This document shows positions 9,233 to 18,196 of a stretch of DNA of 31,837 nucleotides, one piece after another. The notes under the pieces are model-generated. The model was not told the origin of the DNA. It worked only from the letters and a program-made list of their open reading frames with translations, and searched no databases. The stretch's first letter is position 1, and each line of letters begins with the position of its first letter. Where the stretch lies: contig DFGJ01000039.1 of assembly GCA_002372375.1 (NCBI GenBank), positions 1 to 31,837 of the forward strand. Direction: 5' to 3'. The position numbers and the translations under genes were made by a program. The DNA comes from Ruminococcaceae bacterium UBA3753. GTDB taxonomy: Bacteria; Bacillota; Clostridia; Oscillospirales; Acutalibacteraceae.

Positions 9233-9973
9233 GTGAATGAATTGTTTTTTGTTTTGAATGTAGTAATTAGTTTAGGTGGAGCAGTTGCTCTTTACAAGAT
9301 ATTTGGTAAGAATGGTTTGTTTGTTTATTCAGTATTTGGCACTATAATTTCTTCTGTCGCAACTTGTAAGGTAGTGCCTCTATTTGGCTCTGCTATTACA
9401 GCTGGTACGGTGTTTTATGCTTCCACGTTTCTTGTTACCGATATACTCTCCGAAAAGTATGGAAAAAAAGAAGCTGAAAAAGCTGTTTGGTATGGGATAG
9501 CCGGGATGATTTTTTGGGTTATTGGAACTCAGATGATGTTGCTTTTTTCTCCGGTATCTAGAACTGAGGGCGTGGATGAGCATATGAAAGCTCTTTTCGG
9601 AATGGTGCCTAGAATCTTTTCATCTAGCATGGTTGCAAATGTTTGTAGTCAAAGTTTTGACGTTTTTATGTATCATTTCATATGGGGAAAGACTGGTAAC
9701 AGCAAAAGAATGCTTTGGCTTAGAAATAATGGCAGTACTATGCTTAGTCAAGCAATTGATACTACTATTTTTTCGGCGCTTGCGTTTGTGGGAGTGCTTC
9801 CAATTGATCTCATTCTGAGCATATCTATTTCAAACTATTTATTTAAAGCTTTGGTGGCATTTTTAGATACTCCGTTCATGTATTTGGCAAGAAAAGTTGT
9901 ACCCTTGAATGAAAAGCGTTCTATGGGCGAGACTAAAAGCAGTACAGAACAATTAGAAGTGGCGTGTGCTTAG
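9233..9973 (+). CDS. yhhQ: Queuosine precursor transporter, YhhQ/VUT family
   Basis: Family members are inner-membrane proteins that import the queuosine precursors preQ0/preQ1. The 246-residue product is mostly hydrophobic, with about six membrane segments. It carries the family block (DILSEKYGKKEAEKAV near residues 71-86) between membrane segments, and later SQSFDVFMYH and an Asp-Thr-Thr-x-Phe block typical of the family. The start is GTG at 9233 with AAAGGA (9215-9220) 12 nt upstream; the spacing is long, so the start is less certain than the family. An ATG at 9237 is out of frame. With queC upstream, the cell may both make and salvage deazaguanine precursors, though a 1.2-kb repeat-filled gap argues against one compact operon. 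Confidence 0.9.
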   Translation: MNELFFVLNVVISLGGAVALYKIFGKNGLFVYSVFGTIISSVATCKVVPLFGSAITAGTVFYASTFLVTDILSEKYGKKEAEKAVWYGIAGMIFWVIGTQMMLLFSPVSRTEGVDEHMKALFGMVPRIFSSSMVANVCSQSFDVFMYHFIWGKTGNSKRMLWLRNNGSTMLSQAIDTTIFSALAFVGVLPIDLILSISISNYLFKALVAFLDTPFMYLARKVVPLNEKRSMGETKSSTEQLEVACA

Positions 9974-10489
9974 TCTCTTTTGCTACTTACAAGATGGTGG
10001 TTGTACGCGTTGTGCTTGTTTATATTGGCGAGCCGAGAATGAATGTGTCGGGCAAAGTTTTACTCCGTTAACGGAAAGTTAGCTTGTTGATTTTTAAAGG
10101 TTGCAACTAATTTTCTAGTCACTCTCAGTGTTGGGGGTGATTTTTCATTTTTAGTGCTTTGTATCTAAGACATCTATTTCATTGTAACGTTATGCATTGT
10201 ATTTCCGAAAATTTATTTTAGAAATATGGCAGAGGAGTTTAAGTTTCCAGTGCATTATATATAGATTTGTTTTTAATAAGTGTGGCGTGTACAGTAGTTC
10301 GGGTACACTGAACAGTGCTAAAAATAAATTTCTGAGGCGAGATCATATCTAATTGGCAAAAAAATGCTGATGATCATAAAAAGAGATGTTTACTTTTTCC
10401 CCTAATTTAAGGGATTTTTTGTTTTTAGTGTTGTGCATTTCAATAAATTTACTCATTTTTTGCGATGCTGTTATATTTCTGTTAATAAA
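9974..10489. other. Intergenic after yhhQ
   Basis: About 0.5 kb with no gene visible. It contains one weak terminator candidate at 10400-10427 and then runs into the miaA-derived array. No ordered repeats were seen before about 10490. Confidence 0.45.
10400..10427 (+). terminator. Weak intrinsic terminator candidate downstream of yhhQ
   Basis: CCCT (10400-10403), a 6-nt loop and AGGG (10410-10413) are followed by ATTTTTTGTTTTT. The stem is only 4 bp but the T-tract is long. It lies about 430 nt after yhhQ on the same strand. Confidence 0.3.
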
Positions 10490-11697
10490 TTTTAAAAACG
10501 TGGTACTAAAGTTCATAGTTTAACTTTCCGACGCGATACAGATGCTATCTAAATTTGTTTTTTTAATGTTTTTAAATCTAAAAAACAAGATCTTCAAAAT
10601 TTTGGTACGTGCTCTGGGAACGTGAAGGAGAAACTGGAAGTTTAGCTTTTCAGCTTCTATGAGGATTTTGCTCTAATTTTATCTTAATTTCTCATATATT
10701 TCTCGATTTTAAAAAAAGGATTTTGGAAATTTGGGTATGTGCTCTGGAAACGTGAAGGAAAAACTAAAAGTTTAGCTCCTCAGCTTTTTTGTAAATTTTA
10801 CTTTAATTCGACATTTATTTTTCTCTTTTTAACATATTTCTAAATAACAGAAACAAGATTTTCGAAATTTAGTAAAGCGATTTAGAAGTGTGGCATTAGA
10901 GCTGAAAATTTAGCTTTTCAAATTACTGAGAGTGCTTCACTCTAATCCTGACCTGCTTTTTTTACATATTTTTCAACTTTGTAAAAAGGTCATTAAGATA
11001 TAGGAATGTATTCTAAAAATGTGATAGTAAAGCTGGAAGTTTAACTTTTCGACGCGATACAGGTTCTATCTAGCTTTGTTTTTTATGTTTTTAGATCTAA
11101 AAAACAAGATCTTCGAAATTTTTGTACGTGCCCCAAAAACGTGATGAATAAACTAAAAGTTTAGCTCCCCAGCTTTTCTGTAAGTTTTGCTTTAATTCTG
11201 CATTATTTTTCTCTTTTTAACATATTTCTAAATAACAGAAACAAGATTTTCGAAATTTAGTAAAGCGATTTAGAAGTGTGGCATTAGAGCTGAAAATTTA
11301 GCTTTTCGAATTACTGAGAGTGCTTCACTCTAATTCTGACTTGCTTTTTTTACATATTTTTCAACTTTGTAAAAAAGGTCATTAAAATATAGAAATGCAT
11401 TTCAAAAATGTGATAGTAAAGCTGGAAGTTTAACTTTTCGACTCGATACAGGTTCTATCTAGTTTTGTTTTTTTTTATATTTTTAAATATAAAAAACAAG
11501 ATCTTCGAAATTTTGGTATGTGCTCTGGAAACATGAAGGAGAAACTGAAAGTTTAGCTCCTCAGCTTCTATGAGGATTTTGCTTTAATTCTGCATTTATT
11601 TTTTTCTTTTTCACATGTTTTTCAACGACAGAAACTATATCATTGAAATTTAGTAAAGTATTTCGGAAGAGTGGCATTAGTGCTGAAAATTTAACTT
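10490..11697 (-). repeat. Tandem array derived from the miaA 3' end, about nine units
   Basis: Units marked by ACAAGAT(C/T)TTCGAAATTT or its decayed forms start at about 10585, 10715, 10855, 10987, 11107, 11241, 11378, 11495 and 11634. The equivalent block inside miaA is at 11771. Periods are about 119-140 bp. The miaA coding end (11698 to about 11795) aligns with the units over blocks such as CTTTAATT(C/T)TGCATTTATTTT and GACAAGATCTTCGAAATT. Every third unit is most alike: 10855 against 11241, 10987 against 11378 and 11107 against 11495, a higher-order period of about 388 bp. So the array appears to have grown by block duplication from the last 25-30 codons of miaA plus flank. Confidence 0.85.
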
Positions 11698-12702
11698 TTA
11701 GCTTACCGTTGGTTCTACTTTAATTTTGCATTTATTTTTCTCTTTTTTTACATAACTTTCGACATCAGAGACAAGATCTTCGAAATTCTGGTAATCATCA
11801 ACGTTGAACCATTTTATTTCTTTGTTTCTTTTAAACCAGGTCATCTGCCTTTTTGCATATTGACGAGTACTAATTTTTACTCTTTCTATTGTTTCTGGCA
11901 AACTTTTTTCACCTTTTATGTAGGGGACAACTTCTTTATAACCTATAGCGCTCATTGCTATTTTGCTATAATTCTCGTCTAAAGCACGCCTCACTTCTTC
12001 AACCAGACCATTTTTAAACATTTTGTCGACCCTAGAGTTTATCTTTTTTATGTGATCTTCTTTGCTTTTGTACTTAAGTCCCACATATATCGGATTAAAC
12101 AGTTTCTCCCTTCGGGACAGTGCATTTTGGTCGGATATTCTATAACCCGTAACTGCAAAAAACTCTAGAGCTCTTAGTGTTCTCTTAGCGTTGTTTTTAT
12201 GAAATTTGCTGGCAGTTTCAGGATCAATCTTAGTGAGAGCTGCATAAATATAGTCCTTTCCCCTTATATCTAGAAAAGCTTTTAATTTGCGCCTGATATT
12301 GAGATCACTAGTATTTTCAAAAAAATTAATATTATTTAACAAGGAGTCAATATAAAGACCAGTACCTCCACACAATATGGGGTACCTTTCTATTTTTTTT
12401 ATTTTAACAATTATTTCCTTAGCCAAAGTAACGTAGCTGGCTACACTGAATGAGGAATTAGATCTCGGATCAACAAAATTAACAAGATGATAATTAGCGC
12501 CACCTAGTTCTTCTTCTGTAGGTTTTGCTGTGCCTACATTTAAATCTTTGTAAATTTGTATAGAGTCAGCAGAAACAACTTCTCCCTCAAGACTTTTCGC
12601 AAGACTTATCGCTAACTTGGTCTTGCCAGTTGCTGTGGGTCCGACTACAGCTAGGATGTCTATTTCCCCTTCGTTTTCAACGTCGTAATTACAATATCGC
12701 AT
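11698..12702 (-). CDS. miaA: tRNA dimethylallyltransferase MiaA
   Basis: MiaA transfers a dimethylallyl group to A37 of tRNAs reading UNN codons, in the cytoplasm. Counted from ATG at 12702, the P-loop GPTATGKT is at 21-28, DSIQIYKDL at 46-54 and GTAKPT follows. The substrate-channel motif CGGTGLYIDSL, the late IGYKEV motif and the RQYAKRQMTWFKR block are all intact. I prefer ATG 12702 because AAGG lies 9 nt upstream; an in-frame TTG at 12732 would add ten residues but has no ribosome site. The 334-residue product is slightly longer than the usual 310 or so. mutL lies upstream on the same strand, the common mutL-miaA order, but about 0.9 kb of non-coding DNA separates them. The last 25-30 codons are repeated many times downstream. 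Confidence 0.95.
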   Translation of the reverse strand: MRYCNYDVENEGEIDILAVVGPTATGKTKLAISLAKSLEGEVVSADSIQIYKDLNVGTAKPTEEELGGANYHLVNFVDPRSNSSFSVASYVTLAKEIIVKIKKIERYPILCGGTGLYIDSLLNNINFFENTSDLNIRRKLKAFLDIRGKDYIYAALTKIDPETASKFHKNNAKRTLRALEFFAVTGYRISDQNALSRREKLFNPIYVGLKYKSKEDHIKKINSRVDKMFKNGLVEEVRRALDENYSKIAMSAIGYKEVVPYIKGEKSLPETIERVKISTRQYAKRQMTWFKRNKEIKWFNVDDYQNFEDLVSDVESYVKKEKNKCKIKVEPTVS

Positions 12703-13645
12703 GAGAATAGGCCTTGTTTTGAAAAAATTCAAATTTATGATATCTCAATAGGATGCTTCAAATACTTTGATAAAACTTACCACCAGTCACTAACACTCTT
12801 CACCTTTATAAACCAGAGCGACGCAGGTACCAACGATCTTCATCTTTTATTGAACTTGCAGTAGCACACTCATAAATCACTCGTGGATCCAAAATTTTAT
12901 ACAGTTTAGATCAAAAAATTTAGCCCATGTCTCTCGAGAATATATATAAACTCCATATGGAACATAACAGTCTACAAAGCTGTAAACTCCGGAAAACAAT
13001 CTCGACACTTCTATATTACCTTAACGAACACTTGTATGCAACATATATTTTGGTAGATGATGTTACATCATTTAAAATAGCCAGCTTTTATTATTTTTAC
13101 TTAAAAAATCTGAAGACATGTATTTGCATGCATTTATTTATTTTATACGATGTTACCTTTCATTTTAGGTTTATATAAAAACTTTATTTTACGGTTTTTG
13201 TATTACTTTATTCTTATTGAAGCTTTAATGATCATTTGTTTTATTTTTTCTTTCCCTTGTTATTTAATTTATTTAATTCTCTATTTTTATTTCAAGATTT
13301 TCAATAACTTAAAAACAACTTAAGGCTGAAATCTGGTTAAATTTTCGAAAGTTCTTATTAAGAAATACATAAAAATCAGGAAAAAAATGATCGTAAATGA
13401 ATGTTATAACTATTCAAATATTTATCTTGATAAATATTCGAAGTATCCCTTTTATACAATGCTTAGGATTTAATTTGTAACACTAAAATTTATAAATCCG
13501 ATAAAGTATGTAAATCCTTTCATTTTGAATGCCTTGGTAACATGTTTCGCTTTTTTATGCGCCTATTACCTTATCTTTACTTAAAGCCTAAACAACTTTA
13601 AGTTCCTGCTTATGTTTTAATGACAAAGCAAGTTTTAAAAAATTT
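12703..13645. other. AT-rich gap between mutL and miaA
   Basis: About 0.94 kb in a spot where many Bacillota have the two genes adjacent. No supported gene: an 83-codon plus-strand frame at 12927-13178 has no ribosome site and looks random. One inverted repeat, ACTTAAAG/CTTTAAGT at 13579-13603 with a 9-nt loop, lies just after mutL but has no T-run. I see no ordered tandem repeats. Confidence 0.45.
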
Positions 13646-16078
13646 CTACTTTCTGAAAAATTTTTTTTCAAGTTCCATCTTACTGATAGTAAAATAAACT
13701 GGTCTTCCATGAGGGCAATATTTGATGTTAAGGTCTTTTATTTGTTGCACGAGAGATACCAGCTCTTCGTTTTTGGAGGCGTCGTTTGCTTTAACTGCAG
13801 CGCGACACGCCATGTTTTTATATATCCAGTCTAGTTTTGAACTTTCTATATTTTGCTTATTATCTAAAATGTCCCCAATTAACTCCAACAATATATCTTT
13901 TATTTCGGATTTGTTAATCCATGAAGGAGCGCTTCTAAGAAGTAACATACCAGTGCCAAAATCTTCTAGCATGAAGCCCATAGTTGCAAGCAAACTTTTG
14001 TTAATCAAAGCTACTTCGTACTCGTCTTTGTTTAAAGAAAGTGATATGGGTTCCAGAAGCATCTGATTATACTTTTCATGATCCTGCGATTTTATCTTTT
14101 CATATAGAATTCGTTCATGGGCAGCGTGTTTATCTATGAACATTATCTCATTTTTGTCCAACTCTAGTATAATATATGTCTTGAAAGCTTCACCGATTAA
14201 TCTCTTTGAAATTTCATCTCTTTCAAATTTTTTTACATTTATGTCGATTTTGGAGTCGGATTTGCTTTCGTTCTCCACGATCTTATTAGCGCTGTCTTTG
14301 CAAGAACTCTCGAGTGTGATCTCTTTATTTTTACTAGATATGTGACTTGTAGGACTGTATTTTTGGTCCTTATAATTGCTTAAAGTATAGTTTTCTGTCT
14401 TTGAGTAATTTGTAGAGATCTCTGTTACATCATTTTCAGATTCTTTTGAGCCTTTTTGCTCTTTTTTTGTTTTACCATCACTCAAACCAACTTGGACTAC
14501 GGTAGTGCTAACTGAAGAATGTTTTCCATCGTCCTTTGTAACAATATTATTTTTTAAATTTTTCTTATATAGAATTCCTCCATCAATTTTGTTTTTTATA
14601 ATTTCTTCGCGACCGTCTGATAAATTAGCTTGAAAACCTGATGGATTTTCGTTGTAGCTGTTGGCGTCGTTACTTATTATGGCACCACCTGATTTTATAT
14701 CAGAAAATTTATTTAAGTTTGAATTTGAGTTTACGTCCACTGCAGCTTTAGATTTTGCCCTATTTTTTTCAACTTTGTCCGAGATCGGTATTAAGTGGTA
14801 ACAGGATTTATCTTTTTGAGTACATAATGAGTCGTGGTTGGAGCTGTCCGTGTCGCTTCCTATTCTGATATCGCCTGAATCTTCATCAGATGTATTTTTT
14901 ATACATAACTTTTCAAAGCGATTAATCGAATTATAGCTACTGCCAATTAATTCTTTTGCGCTTATATATTTGTTTAATAATATCTTTTCGAAATTAATTA
15001 AATCTTTGTCTTTTTTTGTTTCTATATTAAAGCGATTAAAACTTTGTTTTGAATACTTTACGCTTTTTGGGGAAGTAAAACTATTTGAAAGTAAAGAATT
15101 AAGTGTGTTTTTTACAGCATAATAAACTAGGCTATAAATGATCTTTTCATTGTCAAATCGGACTTCGGTCTTGGCGGGATGAACGTTAACATCTAAAGAA
15201 TCATAAGGGACCTTTAGATACAAAATACCTGATGGGAACTTTCCAACCATTGAGTAGCCTTTATAAGCCTCTTCAAGTGCTGACCTTACTGTGTTAGATT
15301 TTATATATCTTTTGTTTACGAAAAAAATCTGAGTGTTTCTGGAGGCCGACGAAAACTCTGGTTTAGTTATGAATCCCTCGATTTTTAGCCCGTCTGATTC
15401 ATAGTTTAACGGGACTAAGCTCTCAAAAAAAATTTTACCAAAAACAGCATACACAACAGACTCTATTTTCCCATCGCCGGGTGTATTTAGTTCTTCCTTT
15501 CTGTCTTTAAAAAGTCTAAAGCTCACTTCAGGGTGAGAAAGTGCTACTCTTTCCACGATTTTTGAGATCAAGTTTCCTTCATATTTATTACTTTTCAAAA
15601 ATTTCATTCTTGCTGGAACGTTATAAAAGATATCTTTAACAATTACAGTTGTACCACTAGGACAAGATCCTTCTTCAAAGAGTTTTTCCTCTCCACCATT
15701 TATTTTGTAGTGTGTACCATATGATTCATCTTTAGTTTTAGTTATTACCTCTACTTTTGAAACAGCACAAATTGACGCCAACGCTTCGCCCCTAAAACCA
15801 AGGGTAGATATTTTATATAAATCAGTTTCATCTTTAATTTTACTGGTAGCATTTTTTTTGAACGCAGTCCGCACATCATCGGCTTCAATACCAGATCCAT
15901 TATCAGTAACTTGAATAGAATCTATCCCGCCGCATTGCACTTTAATCGTAACTTTGGTGGCACCGGAGTCTATAGAATTTTCTAGAAGTTCTTTCAGGGC
16001 GGATCCCGGCCGCTCCACTACCTCACCAGCCGCTATTAACTCAGCAATGTGTTTGTCCAAAACTTTTATTTTACCCAT
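13646..16078 (-). CDS. mutL: DNA mismatch repair protein MutL
   Basis: MutL couples mismatch recognition by MutS to strand incision. The N-terminal GHKL ATPase is intact: AAGEVVERP at 16-24, catalytic Glu at 30 in KELLEN, then DNGSGI, ATSKI and GFRGEAL. The C-terminal dimerisation/endonuclease domain has D-K-H-A-A-H-E-x4-E starting at D649 (family motif DQHAx2Ex4E), ACRAAVKA and CPHGRP. The protein has 810 residues, longer than usual, because residues about 350-620 form a Ser/Asn/Lys-rich low-complexity linker. ATG at 16078 matches the family N-terminus; no clear ribosome binding site precedes it. Its leader and first 31 codons are repeated eight times upstream. Gln to Lys in the nuclease motif is conservative enough that activity cannot be judged. 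Confidence 0.96.
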   Translation of the reverse strand: MGKIKVLDKHIAELIAAGEVVERPGSALKELLENSIDSGATKVTIKVQCGGIDSIQVTDNGSGIEADDVRTAFKKNATSKIKDETDLYKISTLGFRGEALASICAVSKVEVITKTKDESYGTHYKINGGEEKLFEEGSCPSGTTVIVKDIFYNVPARMKFLKSNKYEGNLISKIVERVALSHPEVSFRLFKDRKEELNTPGDGKIESVVYAVFGKIFFESLVPLNYESDGLKIEGFITKPEFSSASRNTQIFFVNKRYIKSNTVRSALEEAYKGYSMVGKFPSGILYLKVPYDSLDVNVHPAKTEVRFDNEKIIYSLVYYAVKNTLNSLLSNSFTSPKSVKYSKQSFNRFNIETKKDKDLINFEKILLNKYISAKELIGSSYNSINRFEKLCIKNTSDEDSGDIRIGSDTDSSNHDSLCTQKDKSCYHLIPISDKVEKNRAKSKAAVDVNSNSNLNKFSDIKSGGAIISNDANSYNENPSGFQANLSDGREEIIKNKIDGGILYKKNLKNNIVTKDDGKHSSVSTTVVQVGLSDGKTKKEQKGSKESENDVTEISTNYSKTENYTLSNYKDQKYSPTSHISSKNKEITLESSCKDSANKIVENESKSDSKIDINVKKFERDEISKRLIGEAFKTYIILELDKNEIMFIDKHAAHERILYEKIKSQDHEKYNQMLLEPISLSLNKDEYEVALINKSLLATMGFMLEDFGTGMLLLRSAPSWINKSEIKDILLELIGDILDNKQNIESSKLDWIYKNMACRAAVKANDASKNEELVSLVQQIKDLNIKYCPHGRPVYFTISKMELEKKFFRK

Positions 16079-16084
16079 GCCAGA

Positions 16085-17119
16085 TATACTATATTATTTT
16101 AAACAGGATTAAAAGTATCTGATTCAAAGCTATTTTGTGGCAGAATCTGGTTTTTCTGATACTTCACCGGCCGCTATTAACTTGGCAAGGTGTTTGTCTA
16201 AAGTTTTTATTTTAGTAATATATACAATAGTTTAGGTATTTGGTTTAAAGTCCTCCTAGAGTGGAACCCTGTCGCTCCACTACTTCACCGGCCGCTATTA
16301 ACTCTGCAAATTGTTTATCTAAGACTTTTATTTTACCTGTGACAAATAATACACTGTGCTGTTTTAAACAGGATTAAAAGTATCTGATTCAAAGCTTTTT
16401 TGTGGCAGAATCTGGTTTTTCTGATACTTCACTGTTAGCCATTAACTTTGCAAGGTGTTTGTCTAAAACTCTTATTTTAGCCATATGTATTATTTGAGAG
16501 ATATTTTATACACTTGGTTCAAAGCTCACCTAAAGTTGACCCCGGTCTTTCCACTACTTCACTAGCCGCTATTAACTTTGCAAGGTGTTTGTCTAAAACT
16601 TTTATTTTAGCCGTATATATTATTTGAGAGGTATTTTGGACACTTGGTTCAAAGCTCACCTAAAGTTGACCCCGGTCTTTCCACTACGTCACTAGCCGCT
16701 ATTGACTTTGCAGGGTGTTTGTCTAAAACTTTTATTTTAGCCATATATATTATTTGAGAGATATTTTGGACACTTGGTTCAAAGCTCACCTAAAGTTGAC
16801 CCCGGTCTTTCCACTACTTCACTAGCCGCTATTGACTTTACAAGGTGTTTGTCTAAGGTTTTTATTTTAGTCATATGTATGATGGTTTAGACACTTGGTT
16901 CAAAGCTTACCTAAAGTGGAACCCGGTCTTTCCACTACTTCACTAGCCGCTATTGACTTTGCAGGGTGTTTGTCTAAAACTTTTATTTTAGCTATATATA
17001 TTATTTGAGAGGTATTTTGGACACTTGGTTCAAAGCTCACCTAAAGTTGACCCCGGTCTTTCCACTACTTCACTAGCCGCTATTGACTTTACAAGGTGTT
17101 TGTCTAAAACTCTTACCAT
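16085..17119 (-). repeat. Tandem array of eight partial mutL 5' copies
   Basis: The anchor encoding VLDKH recurs at 16191, 16312, 16456, 16586, 16716, 16846, 16967 and 17097, against 16050 in mutL itself; periods are 121-144 bp, mostly 130. Each unit holds about 45-50 nt matching the mutL leader and then the first 31 codons, e.g. MAKIKVLDKH...VVERPGSTLGEL, followed at once by a stop (TGA or TAA). Reading frame and stop position are kept in nearly all copies. ATG is kept in four, giving small ORFs at 16389-16484, 16649-16744, 16779-16874 and 17030-17119; the others have ACG, ATA, ACA or ATT. Copies 1 and 3 share a variant block (SEKPDSAT) and more of the mutL leader, which indicates a composite unit of about 260 bp. 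Confidence 0.9.
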
Positions 17120-17536
17120 TATTTTAAGAGAGATTTTATATATTTGATGCATTGATTCTTTTATATTAAGATCATAAATTTGCTAGGACCATTGGATTGT
17201 TTTTGCGTATATATTGAATTACTTGATAACAAAAAACTTTGAATATGTGGTTTAAATATATGCGTAAATAAAAGATAAAATAGAAAACTTTTTAGAAAAA
17301 CTTTTTTAAGTGATTTCGGCACAGTGTTTTTTGATTTTTGAAATAGTTCGCGATATTATGAAATCGGGTTGTGTTTAGTGCCGAAAAACTTTTAGGTTTT
17401 CGTTTTGCACTGTTTTGTGTGGTTGAGTGTAAACTGCAGGAGTATCTTTGGAAGGTGGCAGTTTTGTGTATTATTAGTGTGGCTTTGTTAGTTTTGTAAA
17501 AGCGTTAGGTTCGTTAGCTTTTTAGGGGGTTTTTGC
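17120..17536. other. Intergenic between the mutL array and deoC
   Basis: About 0.4 kb of AT-rich sequence. The only signal is the promoter candidate for deoC at 17331-17359. mutL and deoC diverge here, with the mutL array on the mutL side. Confidence 0.5.
17331..17359 (+). promoter_or_regulatory. Promoter candidate for deoC
   Basis: TTGATT (17331-17336), a 17-nt spacer and TATTAT (17354-17359). Each box departs modestly from consensus. It would give a leader of about 170 nt before deoC. Confidence 0.4.
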
Positions 17537-18196
17537 TTGGATTTTTCGAATGATGATGTTCTAAAGGTTGTAGACCACACTTTGCTTAAGGTTACTTCTA
17601 AGAAAGCTGATTTTGAGCAACTTTGTGAGGAGGCGATTCAGGCTGGGGTATTTTCAGTTTGTGTACCCCCGGATTATGTGAGTTTTTGCAAAAGTTTTTT
17701 AATGGAAAATAACATTAAAGTGTGTACTGTTGTTGGCTTTCCGAGTGGATATAGTACATCGATGACTAAAGTGTTTGAGGCGGAGGATGCTTTAAAGAAT
17801 GGTGCGGATGAAATAGATATGGTAGCTAATATTGGGTTTGTGAAAGATAGTAGGTATAAGGAAGTGAGGGACGAGATTTTTGGAATAAAGAAAATTTGTG
17901 GTGAAAAGGTTCTTAAGGTGATCATAGAAACTTGCTACTTAACTGATGAAGAAAAAAGATCGATGTGTGAGGTTATTATTGATTCCGGTGCGGATTATAT
18001 AAAAACATCTACAGGATTTGGTACAAGTGGGGCCAACTTTGAGGATGTAAAGCTTATTAAAGACAAAGTTAAGGATGTAATAAAAGTTAAGGTGGCCGGT
18101 GGCATTAGTGATTTTGGAACAGCAAAAAAATATCTAGAACTTGGTGCAGATCGAATTGGAAGTAGCAGTTTGGCTAAAATTTTAAAACTTTCTTAG
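17537..18196 (+). CDS. deoC: Deoxyribose-phosphate aldolase
   Basis: DeoC cleaves 2-deoxyribose 5-phosphate to glyceraldehyde 3-phosphate and acetaldehyde in deoxynucleoside catabolism. This class I aldolase has 219 residues, normal length. The Schiff-base Lys is K156 in IKTSTGF, the second catalytic Lys is K185 in VKVAGGI, and the acidic partner is D94 in ADEIDMVANIG; the phosphate-site GADRIGSSS is near the C-terminus. The start is TTG at 17537 with a strong AGGGGG (17524-17529) 7 nt upstream; the start of the product (MDFSNDDVLKVVDHTLLK) fits the family. No other deo genes are nearby. The last 30 or so codons are repeated downstream in six diverged copies. Confidence 0.96.
   Translation: MDFSNDDVLKVVDHTLLKVTSKKADFEQLCEEAIQAGVFSVCVPPDYVSFCKSFLMENNIKVCTVVGFPSGYSTSMTKVFEAEDALKNGADEIDMVANIGFVKDSRYKEVRDEIFGIKKICGEKVLKVIIETCYLTDEEKRSMCEVIIDSGADYIKTSTGFGTSGANFEDVKLIKDKVKDVIKVKVAGGISDFGTAKKYLELGADRIGSSSLAKILKLS

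Noticed and set aside
12927..13178. 83-codon plus-strand frame between miaA and mutL
   Set aside because: No ribosome binding site, no recognisable content, and it lies in AT-rich DNA where such frames arise by chance.
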